Shown here: one piece after another, positions 22,791-34,606 of the stretch
Numbering within the stretch: position 1 is the first letter of the stretch
How the letters are laid out: each line of letters starts with the position of its first letter
NCBI RefSeq assembly: GCF_001640805.2
Contig: NC_066843.1
Location: 4,028,380 to 4,092,379, forward strand
Direction of reading: 5' to 3'
Length of the DNA stretch: 64,000 bases
From: Lates calcarifer
Lineage: Eukaryota; Chordata; Actinopteri; Centropomidae
The notes under the pieces: model-generated
What the model was told of the DNA's origin: nothing
Database searches by the model: none
The model's input: only the letters and a program-made list of their open reading frames with translations
Program-made: the position numbers and the translations under genes

Positions 22791-24119
22791 AATAATAATG
22801 TATAACTGTTGATGAATTTTAACCTGAAGAAGGTAATTTGAATCAAAGCATTATATTAAATAAATTAACCAGCGGTAAACAAGACATTATGTGGGCTTTT
22901 AATCAAGTTGTTCACCTGTCTCACATTCAGGTGTGCAGAGACATACTCTCTCTAGTTGTTTGATTTGCATACCAAATACAGAGTCTGGCTTTGGATTCTT
23001 GTCATGTGTCACGTCCCTCTCCCTCCCCTGGTATTTCCTGTACGCTGTGATACATCCAGTGATGGCAGAAGTGACACCAAAAAAAAGTGTCACACATGCT
23101 CTGAGATGCTGGGAATGTTTTTCCACTTTAACCGTCAGACACAGTCGGTTGGATGTTCTCAGTGAAGGATGGGGGAAACTGACAATTTCATAGCTGGACA
23201 GCTGGGTTCACTTCCATCTTCAGGTAGTAATACTAAATCCTAGTCCAGCATTCCCCCTGACTCCCAGCAGTTCATAAAACATTCAGTCAGCACTGAAGAT
23301 TTGGTTTTGTGTTTCATGATCTTGTAAAATGTAAAAACTTTTCAATTAAGTTTTGCATCACCAGAGCACTAAACCTTCCAGCATTATTTTTTAAAAAGAC
23401 CTTCTACTGCACTCACCAATATTCTCTGTATCTCACAGGAGGACTCTATCCATTCCTTTAAATTCCCAGTCAGTTTCAACAAAGCCTCGTTTTTTGGCCT
23501 CTAGACCTCTAATCGGTCTCTTTATCAGATAAAGCTGGGAGTCTGGAACCAGGAAAATTAAGACTGCAGTCCTTCGAGCGGCTGCTTGGCCCATGACTTG
23601 CTTTGTTGGCTTGAGAACAAAATGTCTTTTGAAGCCAGTCGCTCTTAGCGCTGTTCTCCACCACTGAGCTGTTAGAAATTGCTGCAGTAGAGAGACATTT
23701 TTGTTCCAAAACAGAATAGGGCCAGAAATTGAGTTTTGAAAAGCTACTTGGTGAAGCAATTGCAGTTGAGTCATTGGTATTGATCAGTAACCCCAATAAC
23801 CTGCTGTAGGTACAGTGTACAATGTTATAATTATTCTCTGCAGTGGAGGAGTAAAAGTTATGTGTTGCCTCTGTGTTAGAAACAAGAAAAATTTACCCAA
23901 TATTGACAAACTGTACAAAGAGACAGATGTAAAATACACAATCCCTGGTGTTGTTTAGCATGTTATCGAACTCCAGCTCTGAATCCGCTTATCGAGTTTG
24001 ACACTAATAGAAACCACAGTAATTAACTGTCAAATATCTAAACTATGGTACATTCTGCTGTGCTGAGGCTTTGTAGGCTTTTCAACATCGTTTTATCACT
24101 AGCTCTGTGACATTCTATT
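22791..24119. other. Non-coding interval
   Basis: Overlapping minus-strand open frames at 23430-23800 have no recognisable domain and two frames are open at once, so coding is not supported. No mobile element is recognised. Confidence 0.55.
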
Positions 24120-24288
24120 TTTTCAGTATTCAGTCATTTCTATGCCGACAACATTATGTTTTCTGGTTGTCTATCCGTCCCATTTTTGTGAAGGCGATAT
24201 CTCAGGAATGCCTTGAGGGAATTTCTTAGAATTTGACACAAACGTTAACTTGGACTCAAGGATAAAGTGATTAGAATTTGGTGGTTAA

Positions 24289-24310
24289 AGGTCAAAGGTC
24301 ACTGTGACCT
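24289..24310 (+). promoter_or_regulatory. DR1 overlapping a palindromic ERE-type site
   Basis: AGGTCA at 24289-24294, a one-base spacer, then AGGTCA at 24296-24301 form a perfect DR1, the consensus for RXR/PPAR and HNF4-type receptors. The second half-site plus CTG plus TGACCT (24305-24310) forms a perfect three-spaced palindrome, the vertebrate estrogen-response consensus. The motif is certain; function is not shown, and it lies inside a dispersed repeat. Confidence 0.6.
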
Positions 24311-24418
24311 CACAAAACATGTTTTGGGCCTTAACTCAGAATTCAGAGCTACTTGTGACAAATTCACACAAATGTCTAACAGGGTAAAATAATGAAGTGA
24401 TGACAGTTTATATCCAAA

Positions 24419-24431
24419 AGGTCAAAGGTCA
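24419..24431 (+). promoter_or_regulatory. Second DR1 motif
   Basis: AGGTCA, one A, AGGTCA: a second perfect DR1 about 120 bases from the first, in the same repeat unit. Functional binding is unproven. Confidence 0.5.
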
Positions 24432-25599
24432 GCTTCATTATGACATTATAATGCACTTTTTTGGCCATAAACTTGACAACTTGACTGAGGCATATAGCTG
24501 TGAGGCAGTGAATCTAGCTCCTGTTGTGGTGATGGAAAATGGCATTTGCTTGCTGGAAAAGTGTAGACTCTAAAGTAAAAACAACACTGCAAATATTATT
24601 AATTCAACGTCCAACGTTCAATGAAATATATAAAACATTGAAGTTATACACAGTACTCTTGAGGTCACAGAATCTGACGGATCACATAATATGGTGTAAC
24701 ACCAGCAGTAGGCTCAGACCATTTATCTGTCTCAAGTTGTCTCAAGTTCTTACTTTAACATTTTGGATTGTTGATATTTTAAGAATTACTTGTTTGTTTG
24801 AATATCTGGGTATTTTACCAGCTTAGAACCAGCTATCAGAACCCATCAAAGTATTGGTACCACACACCAAATGAGTGCTTTTAGAGGAGCAGTGAGCAGA
24901 ATGTGATTAACATGGTGCCAGTTTTCATACATTTTCCTTGATAGATGTTTTAAAAGTTTACCTCATTTGACCTTGGAGCCCATTCATTTCAACGTACACT
25001 TTTTAAAGTATGACGTGAATCAGACATAAAAAAAAAAAAGACTATTCAGGCTGTAGCCCATGTAACTGATGTTTGCCAATAATGTTTGGTCCTTTTGAGA
25101 GACCAAATGGGGCATGTAAAGTTTTTCCTCTTAGAACCCTCACAGGCCGTCAGAGGGAGATGAAGACAGATGGTTAGAGAGAGAGCAGTGGAGATGGACA
25201 GATTGACGACAGATGAAAGTCAGCAGCAGTTTTCTCTGTGCTCTCTGTGGATGATGTCTGATTTTGTGAATAAAAACAAAGGATTTTGCCTCTTCCTCAA
25301 ACGCAGGTGAAGAGTGCAAAGGCAGTTGTGCGCTGATGGATATCCATACATTCGAGTGGAAGTCAGGAAACCTGCACGAGACATTCAGATATAAATGTGT
25401 GTTTAGAATTAATTACATGGCTGGGAAGCTGCAGCACTCTTGCTTTAATCGTTATATTTAATTTTCCAATCTCTGCTTCAGTTTTTCATTTTCCTTTTTT
25501 TCCTCCTCCCTCTAAGATCCTATCTGGCTCCTCTAAATCCTCCCTCTCCATCTGTTCCTTTCTTCTCCATCAGTCATTACTTCTTGGCTAATTCAAATG

Positions 25600-25990
25600 C
25601 TAATTCCAGCTCATTTGAGAGATTAATGTTTTGACTGATAACATATTGTGCAGAGCCGAATGACTCTACCTGGAATCGCTCTCTCAGTGTCGTGGAAGAA
25701 AATCTCCCCCACTTTTATGAGTCATAACTTAAGCTTTTGCCACCTAAGATGAATTCATCTGCAGTTCCTGGTCGATTGTGCAGCTCCATCATCTCACGCA
25801 TTTAGCCCTCGTGGAACAATAAAGTTCTCATTCCTCAGCCTTTCTGCTGAAAATGAACGACACACTCGATCTTTTGGAAGTCACCCTGTCCTAGTTTCCC
25901 TGCCTACTATTTTCATAGCAATAGCTTTACTTAATGCCGCTGCTAAATAAGATCAGATCCTCTCTGCTCGCAGTCAAACGCACCCACACG
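25600..25990. promoter_or_regulatory. Candidate conserved non-coding element
   Basis: Non-repetitive block with GCTAATTCCAGC and GAGATTAATG cores, TGAGTCA (AP-1-like) near 25718, and retained CpGs. Call is by composition only. Confidence 0.25.
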
Positions 25991-27912
25991 TTGATTCACT
26001 TCACAGCTGGAGTAGTCTCTGAATCCTTTTATTTTGTCCAAGAATAAATGAGGTTTATATTAGGAGCAGAAGAGATGAGGGCTTTAGGTGCAGTTTCGCA
26101 ATTTGGTGAAATAACTCCGAGGAAAAACAACTTCAACTCACTTCCACTAATCCAGCAATAAGATAACATTAGCGATTACAAAGCACATGTTGTATTATAT
26201 TGTTCTCTAGTGTTTGTCTTTAATTTAAGTGCATCTTAAATACAGTTTTCCTCTGGTGTTTTGTTTCTGGTTCTTGTTGCACAGTTCTCTCTATTTATCA
26301 CATACAAAGAACAACATTAAACACAACTGCAGGCAAGTATGGAAGCCAATAAAAGCCATAATAATTTGAATTTTTAAGCAACTGTAACACCTCATTTTGA
26401 ATCACTGCTGCATAAGGATGTATCTGGTTTCAGACTGGTAAAACACCTGGATTTGTGTGTGATAACTTAAAGATAATAAGTCCTCTGTTTAAATATCTAC
26501 TGTCTAATATGTTAAAGTAAGAACTTGTAGCATCGTGGAGGAGCAACTTGAGGAGGAGCAAGCCCTTGACCTCAGCCTACCACCATTGTTATGGTGTACT
26601 CAGTACACCCTCAGATTCTGTGACATGTAGCAGCACAACAGCGGGTTCACCTTCAGGTGACTTTAAGTGCAGTTATTTAATTGATACTCACTGATAAAGT
26701 TGAATTAATGTTATATTCAGTGTGGTGTTTTTATTTCAGCTTCTATGGCTTCTGCAGCTGCAGCAGAGCGACCACCCCTGATTATTTTAGAATAGATTAT
26801 CTAGAAATGTATGTTTTGCTGAAAGAAAAGTTTTTGGATTGGATTTGTGATATTTAGATTTTTGAAATTCAAAGTTAAACTTCTAGACTATTGTGGCTAG
26901 TCAGTCTAATTAGACATTTGTCCCACTAGTCCTTGAGTCCTCTAAGAAACTGAAAGAATAGAGAGAACACTTGAACACAATTTGAACTGAAAAAAGAGGG
27001 GCATTCAAACCACATGAATTCAGAAAGATTTTCTCACTAAAATGGCAGTGCTTTCAATGTAAATAGCAGTTAAATTCAGCAGTTGTATTCAGTCGCTTAT
27101 GAAGTCCTTTCTTCCACAGAGAGGTGGGCAGTCATAGAAATCTTTATCTGAAGTGTTCGCTCATTCGCTTTTGACTCAACCAGACTGAAGTTATTAAATT
27201 TCCACCATGAGACAATTCCTTCTGTGTTAATCCTGACACATTTCATGAATCAAAACAAACACCATCTTGCGACCAAAACCTGAATATGCAAGAGCCCTGT
27301 ACGCGCACATTAATTTGCAAGTCGCAATAATAATTTGTGAGACAAGACGCTGCCACCGTCTCTTGGCTTATATCGGGTTCTAGGTTGGCGTTCTTGTGCT
27401 GGATAAAAACGGGAAGCTTGAACCGTATGTTATGAATAGAAGGTGGGAAATGGGTGCCATGGCATCAGTGTGCAAAGGTTGTATCTGAGACACACAAGCT
27501 CTTTTATCTGAGGTGTCTTGAGCAGGGAGAATATCACAGGAGGTGTGATGTGGCCTAATTTAAACGAGAGGCCACATACGAAGCAATAAACAGACTGACT
27601 GAAATGAAATTTTTCATCTTGCTGCGCAGTTAAACTTATGACTCAATGCTCTGTGTTGGAAAAGAAGGTTGTTTTTCTGCTGCTGCTTTGAATGAGGAGT
27701 TTTTAAAGCAGCCATTTTTCTCTTTTAGACACCAGTATGATATTATGTGGATTACATTGGATAAAGTTTGAAGATTTCAATACCTTTTGATGCTGTTTTT
27801 CAATCTTGATCAGATTTTTTGGGGGCGATTTTATTTTGCTATGATGTATCCAAGCAACAGTGAGAAGGTCAAAGTGAAAAAAACAAAACAAAAAATATAT
27901 ACTATACTACTA

Positions 27913-27939
27913 TTTAACCACTATAACATAGTGGTTAAA
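27913..27939. repeat. Perfect 11-bp hairpin
   Basis: TTTAACCACTA, a five-base spacer TAACA, then TAGTGGTTAAA: a perfect inverted repeat read directly. No T-tract follows that would suggest a terminator, and no protein site is known to me. Confidence 0.8.
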
Positions 27940-28548
27940 GGGGCTGAAGTGACTCAATGGAAAATACATTGCAGAGACTCCCTAAGTTCTGAGAATATTA
28001 AAGTGATTTTTATAAATGTTCTCGTTCTCCACATTAATTAACCTGACCTTTGGCGTTGATTTGCTGCAGTAGATAAAAATCAAATCTTCCAGTTGTGCCT
28101 AAATTATTCTCAGAGTGCTTTTTCATTTACATCAATTTAGACTGCTACAGCAGTCTTTTTTATGAGGCTCAGTTGCCTAGACACAACCAGCACAGATTGG
28201 ACTTGACTCGATTGAGCACTGAGCAATGAAATATTAAACCCGCTCACTAATGTTGCATGCTTGCTTCATAGAAATGTTACTCTGACGTTGTAGGGTTTGT
28301 TTTTATTGCACGTCCCTGTTTGTTAAAGCTTGGTGTGTTTTTTTTCTTTGTGAGCTGAAACCAGATGTTGGTTTTGTGGCCTTTAAGGTTAGGTCAGGGC
28401 CAAAGATGAGAGAGAATCGCTGATTATTGTTGGTGCTGCCAATCAAAGTCGAGGCCAGAGAGTGGGAGAGCATGCCCTGCATATTTGTTTAAATAATGGT
28501 GTTAATATTCACAAGGAGTGCTGGTTACAAACAGCAGATTGGGTGCAG

Positions 28549-28880
28549 TCATGGATCAGCCACACCATTAAAACCACTTGCCTAATATTGTGTAGGTCAC
28601 CGAAACAGCTTTGACCCATCGGGGCATGGACACAGGACCTCTGGGGGGTGTCATGTTGTGTCTGGCACAGTGGATCCTTTGGGTCCTGTGGGTTGTGGGG
28701 TTGGGCCTCCATGGATCTGGCTTGTTCTGGTGCATCCAACTGGTGATCTGAGGAGTTTGGAGGCTTGGTGGTGTAGTGGATTTGTCTTCCTGCTGGGGGA
28801 GGCCCCTACAATGGGAGGGTTGTGCTTGGGCTGCATTTCAAAGTAATATCCAGATGAATGCCCAGCACGTATTGGTCCCA
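28549..28880 (-). mobile_element. Tc1-like transposon remnant
   Basis: The left edge, CATGGATCAGCCACACCATT then AAAACCACTTGCCTAATATT then GTGTAGGTC, matches the terminal sequence and transposase stop region of a widespread fish Tc1-like family (GATCAGCCATAACATTAAAACCACC, then TAATATTGTGTAGG). Reading the minus strand from high to low coordinates, I recognise nucleotide blocks of the transposase 3' half: GCATTCATCTGGATATTACTTT, AGCAGGAAGAC, GCCTCCAAACTCCTCAGATC, AGATCCATGGAGGCCCAACC and TCCATGCCCCGATGGGTCA. Several internal deletions and frameshifts separate them. The 5' half and the other inverted terminus are missing, so it is inert. The copy at 58094 is probably the same family. Confidence 0.7.
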
Positions 28881-31538
28881 CAGTAGATACTGCGGCAACA
28901 GTGATATCCTCAAAAGTAGTTAGGTGGTAATGTATTGGCCTCATTGATGTTAACATCACACTTTTCCAGTGAACTTCAGTTTGCATGAACTCATTAAAGT
29001 CCATGTGATTATCTTTAAGTGATTCCAGGCAACTGTAATCACGTAGTGCAATTTACAGCAGCACTCAACTGTGCCTTAAAGCAAAGTTACATTTAGCTGC
29101 TTTACATTATGTTGGACTTAAGTCACTTAAATACAGCATCACTCCACATTAGCTCAAAATACCTCCATGTATAACGCATAAATAGCTGCACTGTGCAACC
29201 AGAAGCATTCACACCTTTAATAGCTTTATAGTACATCAACATAATATTAACATTTTCCTTAAATACATGCAAATTTGTTTCTCTTTAATGCCTTTACAAT
29301 TCCAGGCACTTAATAAAATAACTTTTTTGATTACAAGTGCCCTATGGATTTTTTCCCTGAACAAACAAACAAACATACATTATCTTAACATTCACTGTGA
29401 CTTGCGAGATTGTGTAAATCTAATAAACTTTATGAATGCATTTCTCCGTGATAAAACTCATTTTGTGAACATTCTGAAATATGTTTTGTTTATGTGCATT
29501 TTTACAAGCTAGCTCCCTTTTTTCCTCACTGCCTTTGTTGGTGTGCTGCTCAGTTTCTTGGTGCGTTACTATTCAGTTCTGGCATTGAAACATCTCTACT
29601 GAAACAGTTTGAAGTGGCACTGAAAAAAGTATGAATACTGGAAATATTTTCACTGAAAAATAAAACACCTGCATGAAAAAAAGACAAGCTTTCAATAGAT
29701 AATAAATGTAACACACTTGTTTGTTCTTTGACCGTGCACTTATAATGTAATTACAATTTTTTTTTAATTTTGAATTTTTGAATTTTTCAGTAACATCTCT
29801 CCACAACAAATATGAAAGAATAGCAACTCGATTATCACCTGGATCGTTAAGATGACATTATGGTCTTTCTCAAGAATGTGTTTAGTTGATTAAATCAAAT
29901 GCTAAAAAGCACAAAAGCGTCACACAAGTGCAGCCACTTTTGTGGCTGTGTGATTTTTTGCGAATGATGATGTGAAGACACACAGGAAGTCTGTGTGAAG
30001 ACTCACTGCTGTGCTTAATGCAGAGCCGCCAGAGAGAAGAGAGAAACTAATCAGAAAATACATTATTCTCGAGTCTTTTGAAATGTCAACCATAATCTCT
30101 GTATACTACAAAGACTGAAATATAATTAGATATCAAGGCTCTGGCATTGACTGTAAGCTTAAATGTTCCAGTGTCTTATTAGTGTCACTTTGAGGTTTTT
30201 GTGTGTGAAATCCAGGACAAAAAACACAAAAGCTGTGACTGTAGGCTGTATACAGTATATGCGATACCGCTTCATTCATTGTTCTTTTTCTTTAGGTTGT
30301 CTCTTGACTGTCTTGACCGCCCACCAACTCTGCTACTACTCTAACTGCTGTTTTTGCCACACCAGCGCTCTTTTAAATTTGCCTTTGAGTGGAAACAGTG
30401 GGCTGAAACCTCTCTCTGATAGAGGAGACAATAACTAAAGAGGAAATGTTTGTCATAGCATCAAAGGGGAGACGCAAGAGGGGCTGAGATGGGCAAATTA
30501 ATGGCTGACAAAATTTAAGAAAAAGAAATAAATAACAGTGAATGTAGGGCAAATTTTGTGAGAAATGCTCCACCTCCCGCTGCTGCTGCCTGGCAGCACG
30601 TCGGCGTGTGCGCTGAATGTAGGAGAGCGATCAAGAGTGAAGTGAATAGAAATCTGACTGCCGTGTTTGCCCTAAACAGGTAGGCCAAATGTGTAGCTGA
30701 CAGGGGCCAATTAGAGCTTCTTTTCAGGTTTTTCCACTTTAGAAAAGTCAACCCTCCTCCACTCGTCCCGTCTCCTGCTGCGATGAGACACGCCAGCTGC
30801 GCTCCTCCAGCAGCATCTCCTCTCTGTGGGTGCAGCGCATGTACATCTCTGACTACTCAGCCACACTCTCTCAAGTTTTAATTGCCTTTTCCACGGCCAT
30901 GTCGGGTAAGATAATTACCTCATGATCTCCCTCCCACGAACACGCAGTATCCTTGAGAGTTTCCATATATGTGGTGTGTGTGCGTGAATGTCAGGACCAA
31001 CTGCGTGGATGATGGTGGCTTCGGGAGTGATGAAAGGTCAGTACTTTGATGAAAGCGCTTCCCTTTGGCAGAATGTGACTGTTTGATGTCACCCAGGGAG
31101 TGTAAACTCACAGATTTGCATTTGCTAACGTGTGAATGAGTTTCTGTGTACGCGTGTTTACGTGGTGGGATTGATGTTCAGAAGCCGTGCTGGCATTGCA
31201 TGCCTTCCGCCATTAATATGCACCTGACTAACTCTATGCTGACAACATGACATCTGCAAAAAAAAAAAGAAAAAGACACTCACATGCAGTTTTTTTTTAG
31301 CTGTTTCTTATGATTAAGAATATATTTAACAAGTCTTCTTGAACTGAGACAAATATAAAACAAGACAAAATGTCTACAGCCACAGAAGTAGCTCTGTGAG
31401 GCGGAGAAAACCAAAGTTGCAGTGATTTACACTGAGCACACCCCTGTGTAATATCACTAAAATGTTAAATAATTCAAAATTGTACCACCTTACAGTAATT
31501 GTAACTGTATAAACATTTTAGATAGATGACATTGAAAA
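28881..31538. other. Non-coding interval
   Basis: AT-rich. A CpG-retaining, non-repetitive patch at 30590-30910 (with GGGGCCAATTAGAGC) may be regulatory. No exon or element is recognised. Confidence 0.55.
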
Positions 31539-32250
31539 TACAGGCCCCAAAGTACAACCTCATTGCAAGAAAAGTCAGCTCACCTGTGATCACTGCCACA
31601 AATTTGATTCCACCCGTAATTTCCAGTTGAGGCTAATTGCGTTAAGGTTATAAAAGAACCTGTGGACACCACAGTTTATCTCCACATGGTCAGGAACTGC
31701 CTGAACACATGAGAGGCTTCATAGAGAAAAGAGAGGGTACAAGAGCACCAGCAGGCTGCTGAATGTAAGTTAGGAGGTATAAAAAGAGCCATACTGCCAA
31801 TAACAGAAGGTGCAGTGCGGTGGCCGTCCTCGAAAAGTGATGCCACGCACAATTTACGCAACCTTGTGTTAAAAACAAAAAACAGACGGCTTAGTGCTTC
31901 TGACTTGGCACAAGGACTATCTGTGGAAATTGGTGTTTTCAGCAACAGATCAGACAGTGTGAAGGACGCTGCGGACAGAGTCCAAAAAGAAAAACCTATT
32001 CTTCACAAAGTGGCACAGAACTGCGCCATTGCCAGAGAACATGAAACGAAACCTGATGAATACTGGCAGCACATGCTTTGGTCAGATGAAACCAAAATAG
32101 ATTTGTTTGGATCAAAATGGGGTCCAGCATGTTTGGTGAACACACGGCCAGGACTGCCACAGTGTCTGCACAGTGCTGACTGTGAAACATGGAGGTGGGA
32201 GGCTGCTGATATATCAAAATTTCTACTCGTTAAACATTTCATTGGATGAC
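31539..32250 (+). mobile_element. Tc1-like transposon with broken transposase
   Basis: A likely left end is TACAGGCCCCAAAGTACAAC at 31539, with TA as the expected target dinucleotide. After about 260 bases of leader, the transposase appears in pieces. GRPRKVMPRTIYATL (frame from 31815) corresponds to the linker after the paired-like DNA-binding region. LAQGLSVEIGVF follows in another frame. Then comes HETKPDEYWQHMLWSDETKI followed by DLFGSKWG (32039-32125), the WSDETKINLFG block containing the second catalytic aspartate of the DDE triad. Frameshifts and stops interrupt it, and the sequence is lost after a TVKHGGG-like block near 32180. The 3' inverted terminus is not found, so it is a 3'-truncated dead copy. 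Confidence 0.75.
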
Positions 32251-32620
32251 AGAGAACCTTCAAGTTGCCAGTTGTGTCGGTTCCTAGCTTGTTAGCATGC
32301 TAATGTGCAGAATGCAAATGTGTCTGCAGAGATGCAGGGTTTTTTTCTGGTTCCCAGTACACAGCATAATGCAGTTCAGCCAGTCCAGACTCTGTCACTT
32401 CATGACATTTCACCCTGATCTTCTGTCATGTTTTTCATTTTCTTTTCATTTTTTCCCCCCTCCCTTGATTTTGTGTTCACAACATCTTTTTACTTTTCTC
32501 TGCGCCCTTGACATTTCTTCAGCAGCTACCTGCCAGTTCTCTCTCTGCCACTGAAAAATATATATATTTTTCGATGTGGTTCACTTGGTTCTATCCATTT
32601 TGTTTATATTCCCTCCTGAC
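32251..32620. other. Non-coding interval
   Basis: Pyrimidine-rich low-complexity sequence at 32410-32520; nothing else is recognised. Confidence 0.55.
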
Positions 32621-33070
32621 TAGGGATCGACCGATATGGTTTTTTCAGGGCCAATACCGAATACCGATTATTAGTAGTCAAGGAGGCTGATAACCGATAT
32701 TTGGAGCCGATATTCATTTGCAGTAAAAATGGCATAAAAATATGCGTCAAAATGCTTAGATAATAGACAGCTTTGTTTTTAAATTCTAACAAAAAGTGCA
32801 GGGAGCTCCAAGGCTCAGCAGCATCTCTTATAAAGTTAAATTAAAACAAACAAACAAATAAATATCTCCCTAAAGTTTACGAGTGTTATTTTATCTTTCA
32901 CTTATCTTTGTTTTAAGTAAAACAAAAACAAAGTGCACTACAGAGAGGGTCAGCAGCTCTCTTAAAAGTTAACTGATGGAATTAATTAAACAAAAAATAA
33001 CTTTTGAAGTAATGGAAAGTTTTATCTTTAAACAAGTGTGTTTGCAAAAAAATGTGACCTTTCTTTTACT
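32621..33070 (+). mobile_element. hAT-type repeat, one end preserved
   Basis: TAGGGATCGACCGATATGG at 32621 is a typical terminus of a fish hAT-derived repeat. It is followed by CAGGGCCAATACCGAATACC, GATTATTAGTAGTCAAGGAGG and CCGATATTTGGAGCCGATATT, all typical of that family. Internally, AAAGTGCAGGGAGCTC and AAAGTGCACTACAGAGAG are partial duplicates with CAGCAGC following both. The opposite terminus (reverse complement of TAGGGATCGACC) is not found, so the right limit is approximate. Confidence 0.6.
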
Positions 33071-33960
33071 CAGTAGAAAAAAACTTTTATCTTGTATTCA
33101 TCTTGGCAACAGTCTGAGCTGACTGTGAAAATAATAACTGACATAAAAAGCCTCCAGCTTGTGAAGCACAAGCAGACGGCTCAGGCCTTTACCGGCAAAA
33201 CTCTGGTCCCCAGTCATGGCAGGAAACCGACTGTCGACGGCGTCTTTGACGGCTGTTTCAAGTTTCCACTGTATGACTCAGATCAGAACAGAAAAGATTA
33301 TTGCATCAAATGGTTATACAACTCCAGTAAATGGGATGTTGGAAAAAAAAAGAGCAGACTGAGAGTGAGTGTGTCATTTTGCTGGCTGCTGCCAGATTTT
33401 TGTGAACCGCGGCTGGGGGCTGCAGCTATTACTGCGAGCCCCTGTGACACATTTGACTGATCATTATAAAGCACAGCTATCCTCCTCAGCTTGACGCGAC
33501 TACCCATCTTTGTCACATGATGATTAATAATGCAGTCATAAGAGGAGCCGTGATCTCTCATTAGTGCATGCATGCATGCATATGCATGCAAACAGAGCAG
33601 TGGAAATTTTAATAGCGAATTAATCTGTGGATAATTGCAGTAGCTGTCGGAGTCATTAGTAGTCCTCCAGCCTGTCTCATTAATGGCTCACAAAATTCAC
33701 GCCTGTATTATGGTAATCTCTCTCTTTCGAATCTCTCTCTTTCTCAGCATGGGATGAGTTCAGTTTACTGGGTATTTAATTAGATGGATATTTGCTGCAT
33801 CCACACATCCATAGACAGCTAAAGCCGCTTACGAACAGTATAGAAAATAGAGCTGCACACAAACCACCTGTAGAAGAACTGGTAGATTCTAATTATTCCT
33901 CATCATCGCCAAAGTGATTGATCATCTGAGACATTTTCTCAAGCAAAAATTTTCATACCT
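33071..33960. other. Non-coding interval with candidate enhancer
   Basis: A frame open at 33092-33460 has no domain. The part from 33520 to 33730 is dense in TAAT cores (GATTAATAATGC, GCGAATTAATCTG, CTCATTAATGGC) and holds the ATGC repeat, so it could be a conserved element. Confidence 0.5.
33565..33590. repeat. TGCA tetranucleotide repeat
   Basis: TGCATGCATGCATGCA, then TATGCATGCA; self-complementary throughout, so it can also form a palindrome. It contains overlapping octamer-like ATGCAT cores. Confidence 0.8.
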
Positions 33961-34050
33961 GCAGAGTTGGTGGTTTGATCCCCAACACCTAGAGTCTGCA
34001 TGACAAAGTGTGTTTAAGCTAGAACCCAAAATTTACCCTGATGTGTGTAT
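33961..34050 (+). mobile_element. tRNA-derived SINE-like remnant
   Basis: GTGGTTTGATCCCCAACACC followed by AGAGTCTGCATGACAAAGTG and GAACCCAAAATTTACCCTGA matches the ordered blocks of a common fish repeat (GGTTCGATCCCC, then CTGCATGTCGAAGTG, then GAACCCCAAATTGCTCCTGA). The first block resembles a tRNA B box. The A-box half is missing or too diverged. A real tRNA gene is excluded because no cloverleaf can be drawn. Confidence 0.5.
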
Positions 34051-34084
34051 TTTTTGCTTTTTTCAGTTTTCTATCATAAATTAC

Positions 34085-34165
34085 AGTTTTGATCGGCAAT
34101 TGCCGTAATTTCTGGACTTAACTGATTAATTAGAATGATAATCAGCAGTTGCAGCTCTGCTCTTA
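34085..34165 (+). mobile_element. hAT-type repeat end fragment
   Basis: ACTGATTAATTAGAATGATA then ATCAGCAGTTGCAGCTCTG mirrors the terminus of the CGATTAAT-rich family (…GTTGCAGCTCTA). Short and diverged. Confidence 0.35.
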
Positions 34166-34339
34166 CAGTACATTAAGTACATTAAGAAGGTAGTTAAACC
34201 TTGAGAAGGTGTATAAGTTCTCAAAGTTAAACATTTCGTGTTCTTAGAGGACAGACACCACATAGGACAGTGGTTTTTTTTTTAATGTAAAGACCTAACT
34301 TAGTTGCTGTGATTAGTTGCACGGGCACTAATTAATGTA

Positions 34340-34520
34340 TTCTCTGCAGAGTGACCACCTCGCTCTGTCTGCTGCTGCTTCACCGTAATCATTTCCCCTG
34401 GTTTGATGAAGGGCACAGACACTAATCAACCGCTGCTGCCAGAGTCCGGTTTGGCAAAGTTTCAGACATTAATGAGGTAAAAGTGCTCCGGCATCAATCA
34501 GTCCTGCTTTTAAAGTACCG
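34340..34520. promoter_or_regulatory. Candidate conserved non-coding element
   Basis: Unique sequence with CCGTAATCATTTCC, CACTAATCAACCGC, GACATTAATGAGG and GGCATCAATCAG motifs spaced through it. Composition-based inference. Confidence 0.25.
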
Positions 34521-34606
34521 CTTACATTTGTGCCATTATTCTTCACCTGGTAATGGGTCTGTAGTATTATCTCAGGGTTTAGTATTTAACACGTGTCTCA
34601 TTCTTT

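Larger units (their letters stand above)
24120..24500 (+). repeat. Fish dispersed repeat, unit 3
   Basis: Best-preserved unit: GACAACATTATGTTTTCTGG, ATATCTCAGGAATGCCTTGA, GACTCAAGGATAAAGTGATT, then the AGGTCA-rich core, CACAAATGTCTAACAGGG, and a second AGGTCA pair. Same orientation as units 1 and 2, about 1.3 kb away. Confidence 0.65.
24501..28548. other. Non-coding interval with candidate regulatory blocks
   Basis: Mostly plain AT-rich sequence. Blocks at 25600-25990 and 27295-27430 are non-repetitive, retain CpGs and carry TAAT cores, so they may be conserved elements. A hairpin lies at 27913. No exon is recognised. Confidence 0.55.

Noticed and set aside
23430..23796. Two overlapping minus-strand frames of about 100 codons
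   Set aside because: Both frames are open together without recognisable domains; this favours chance over coding.
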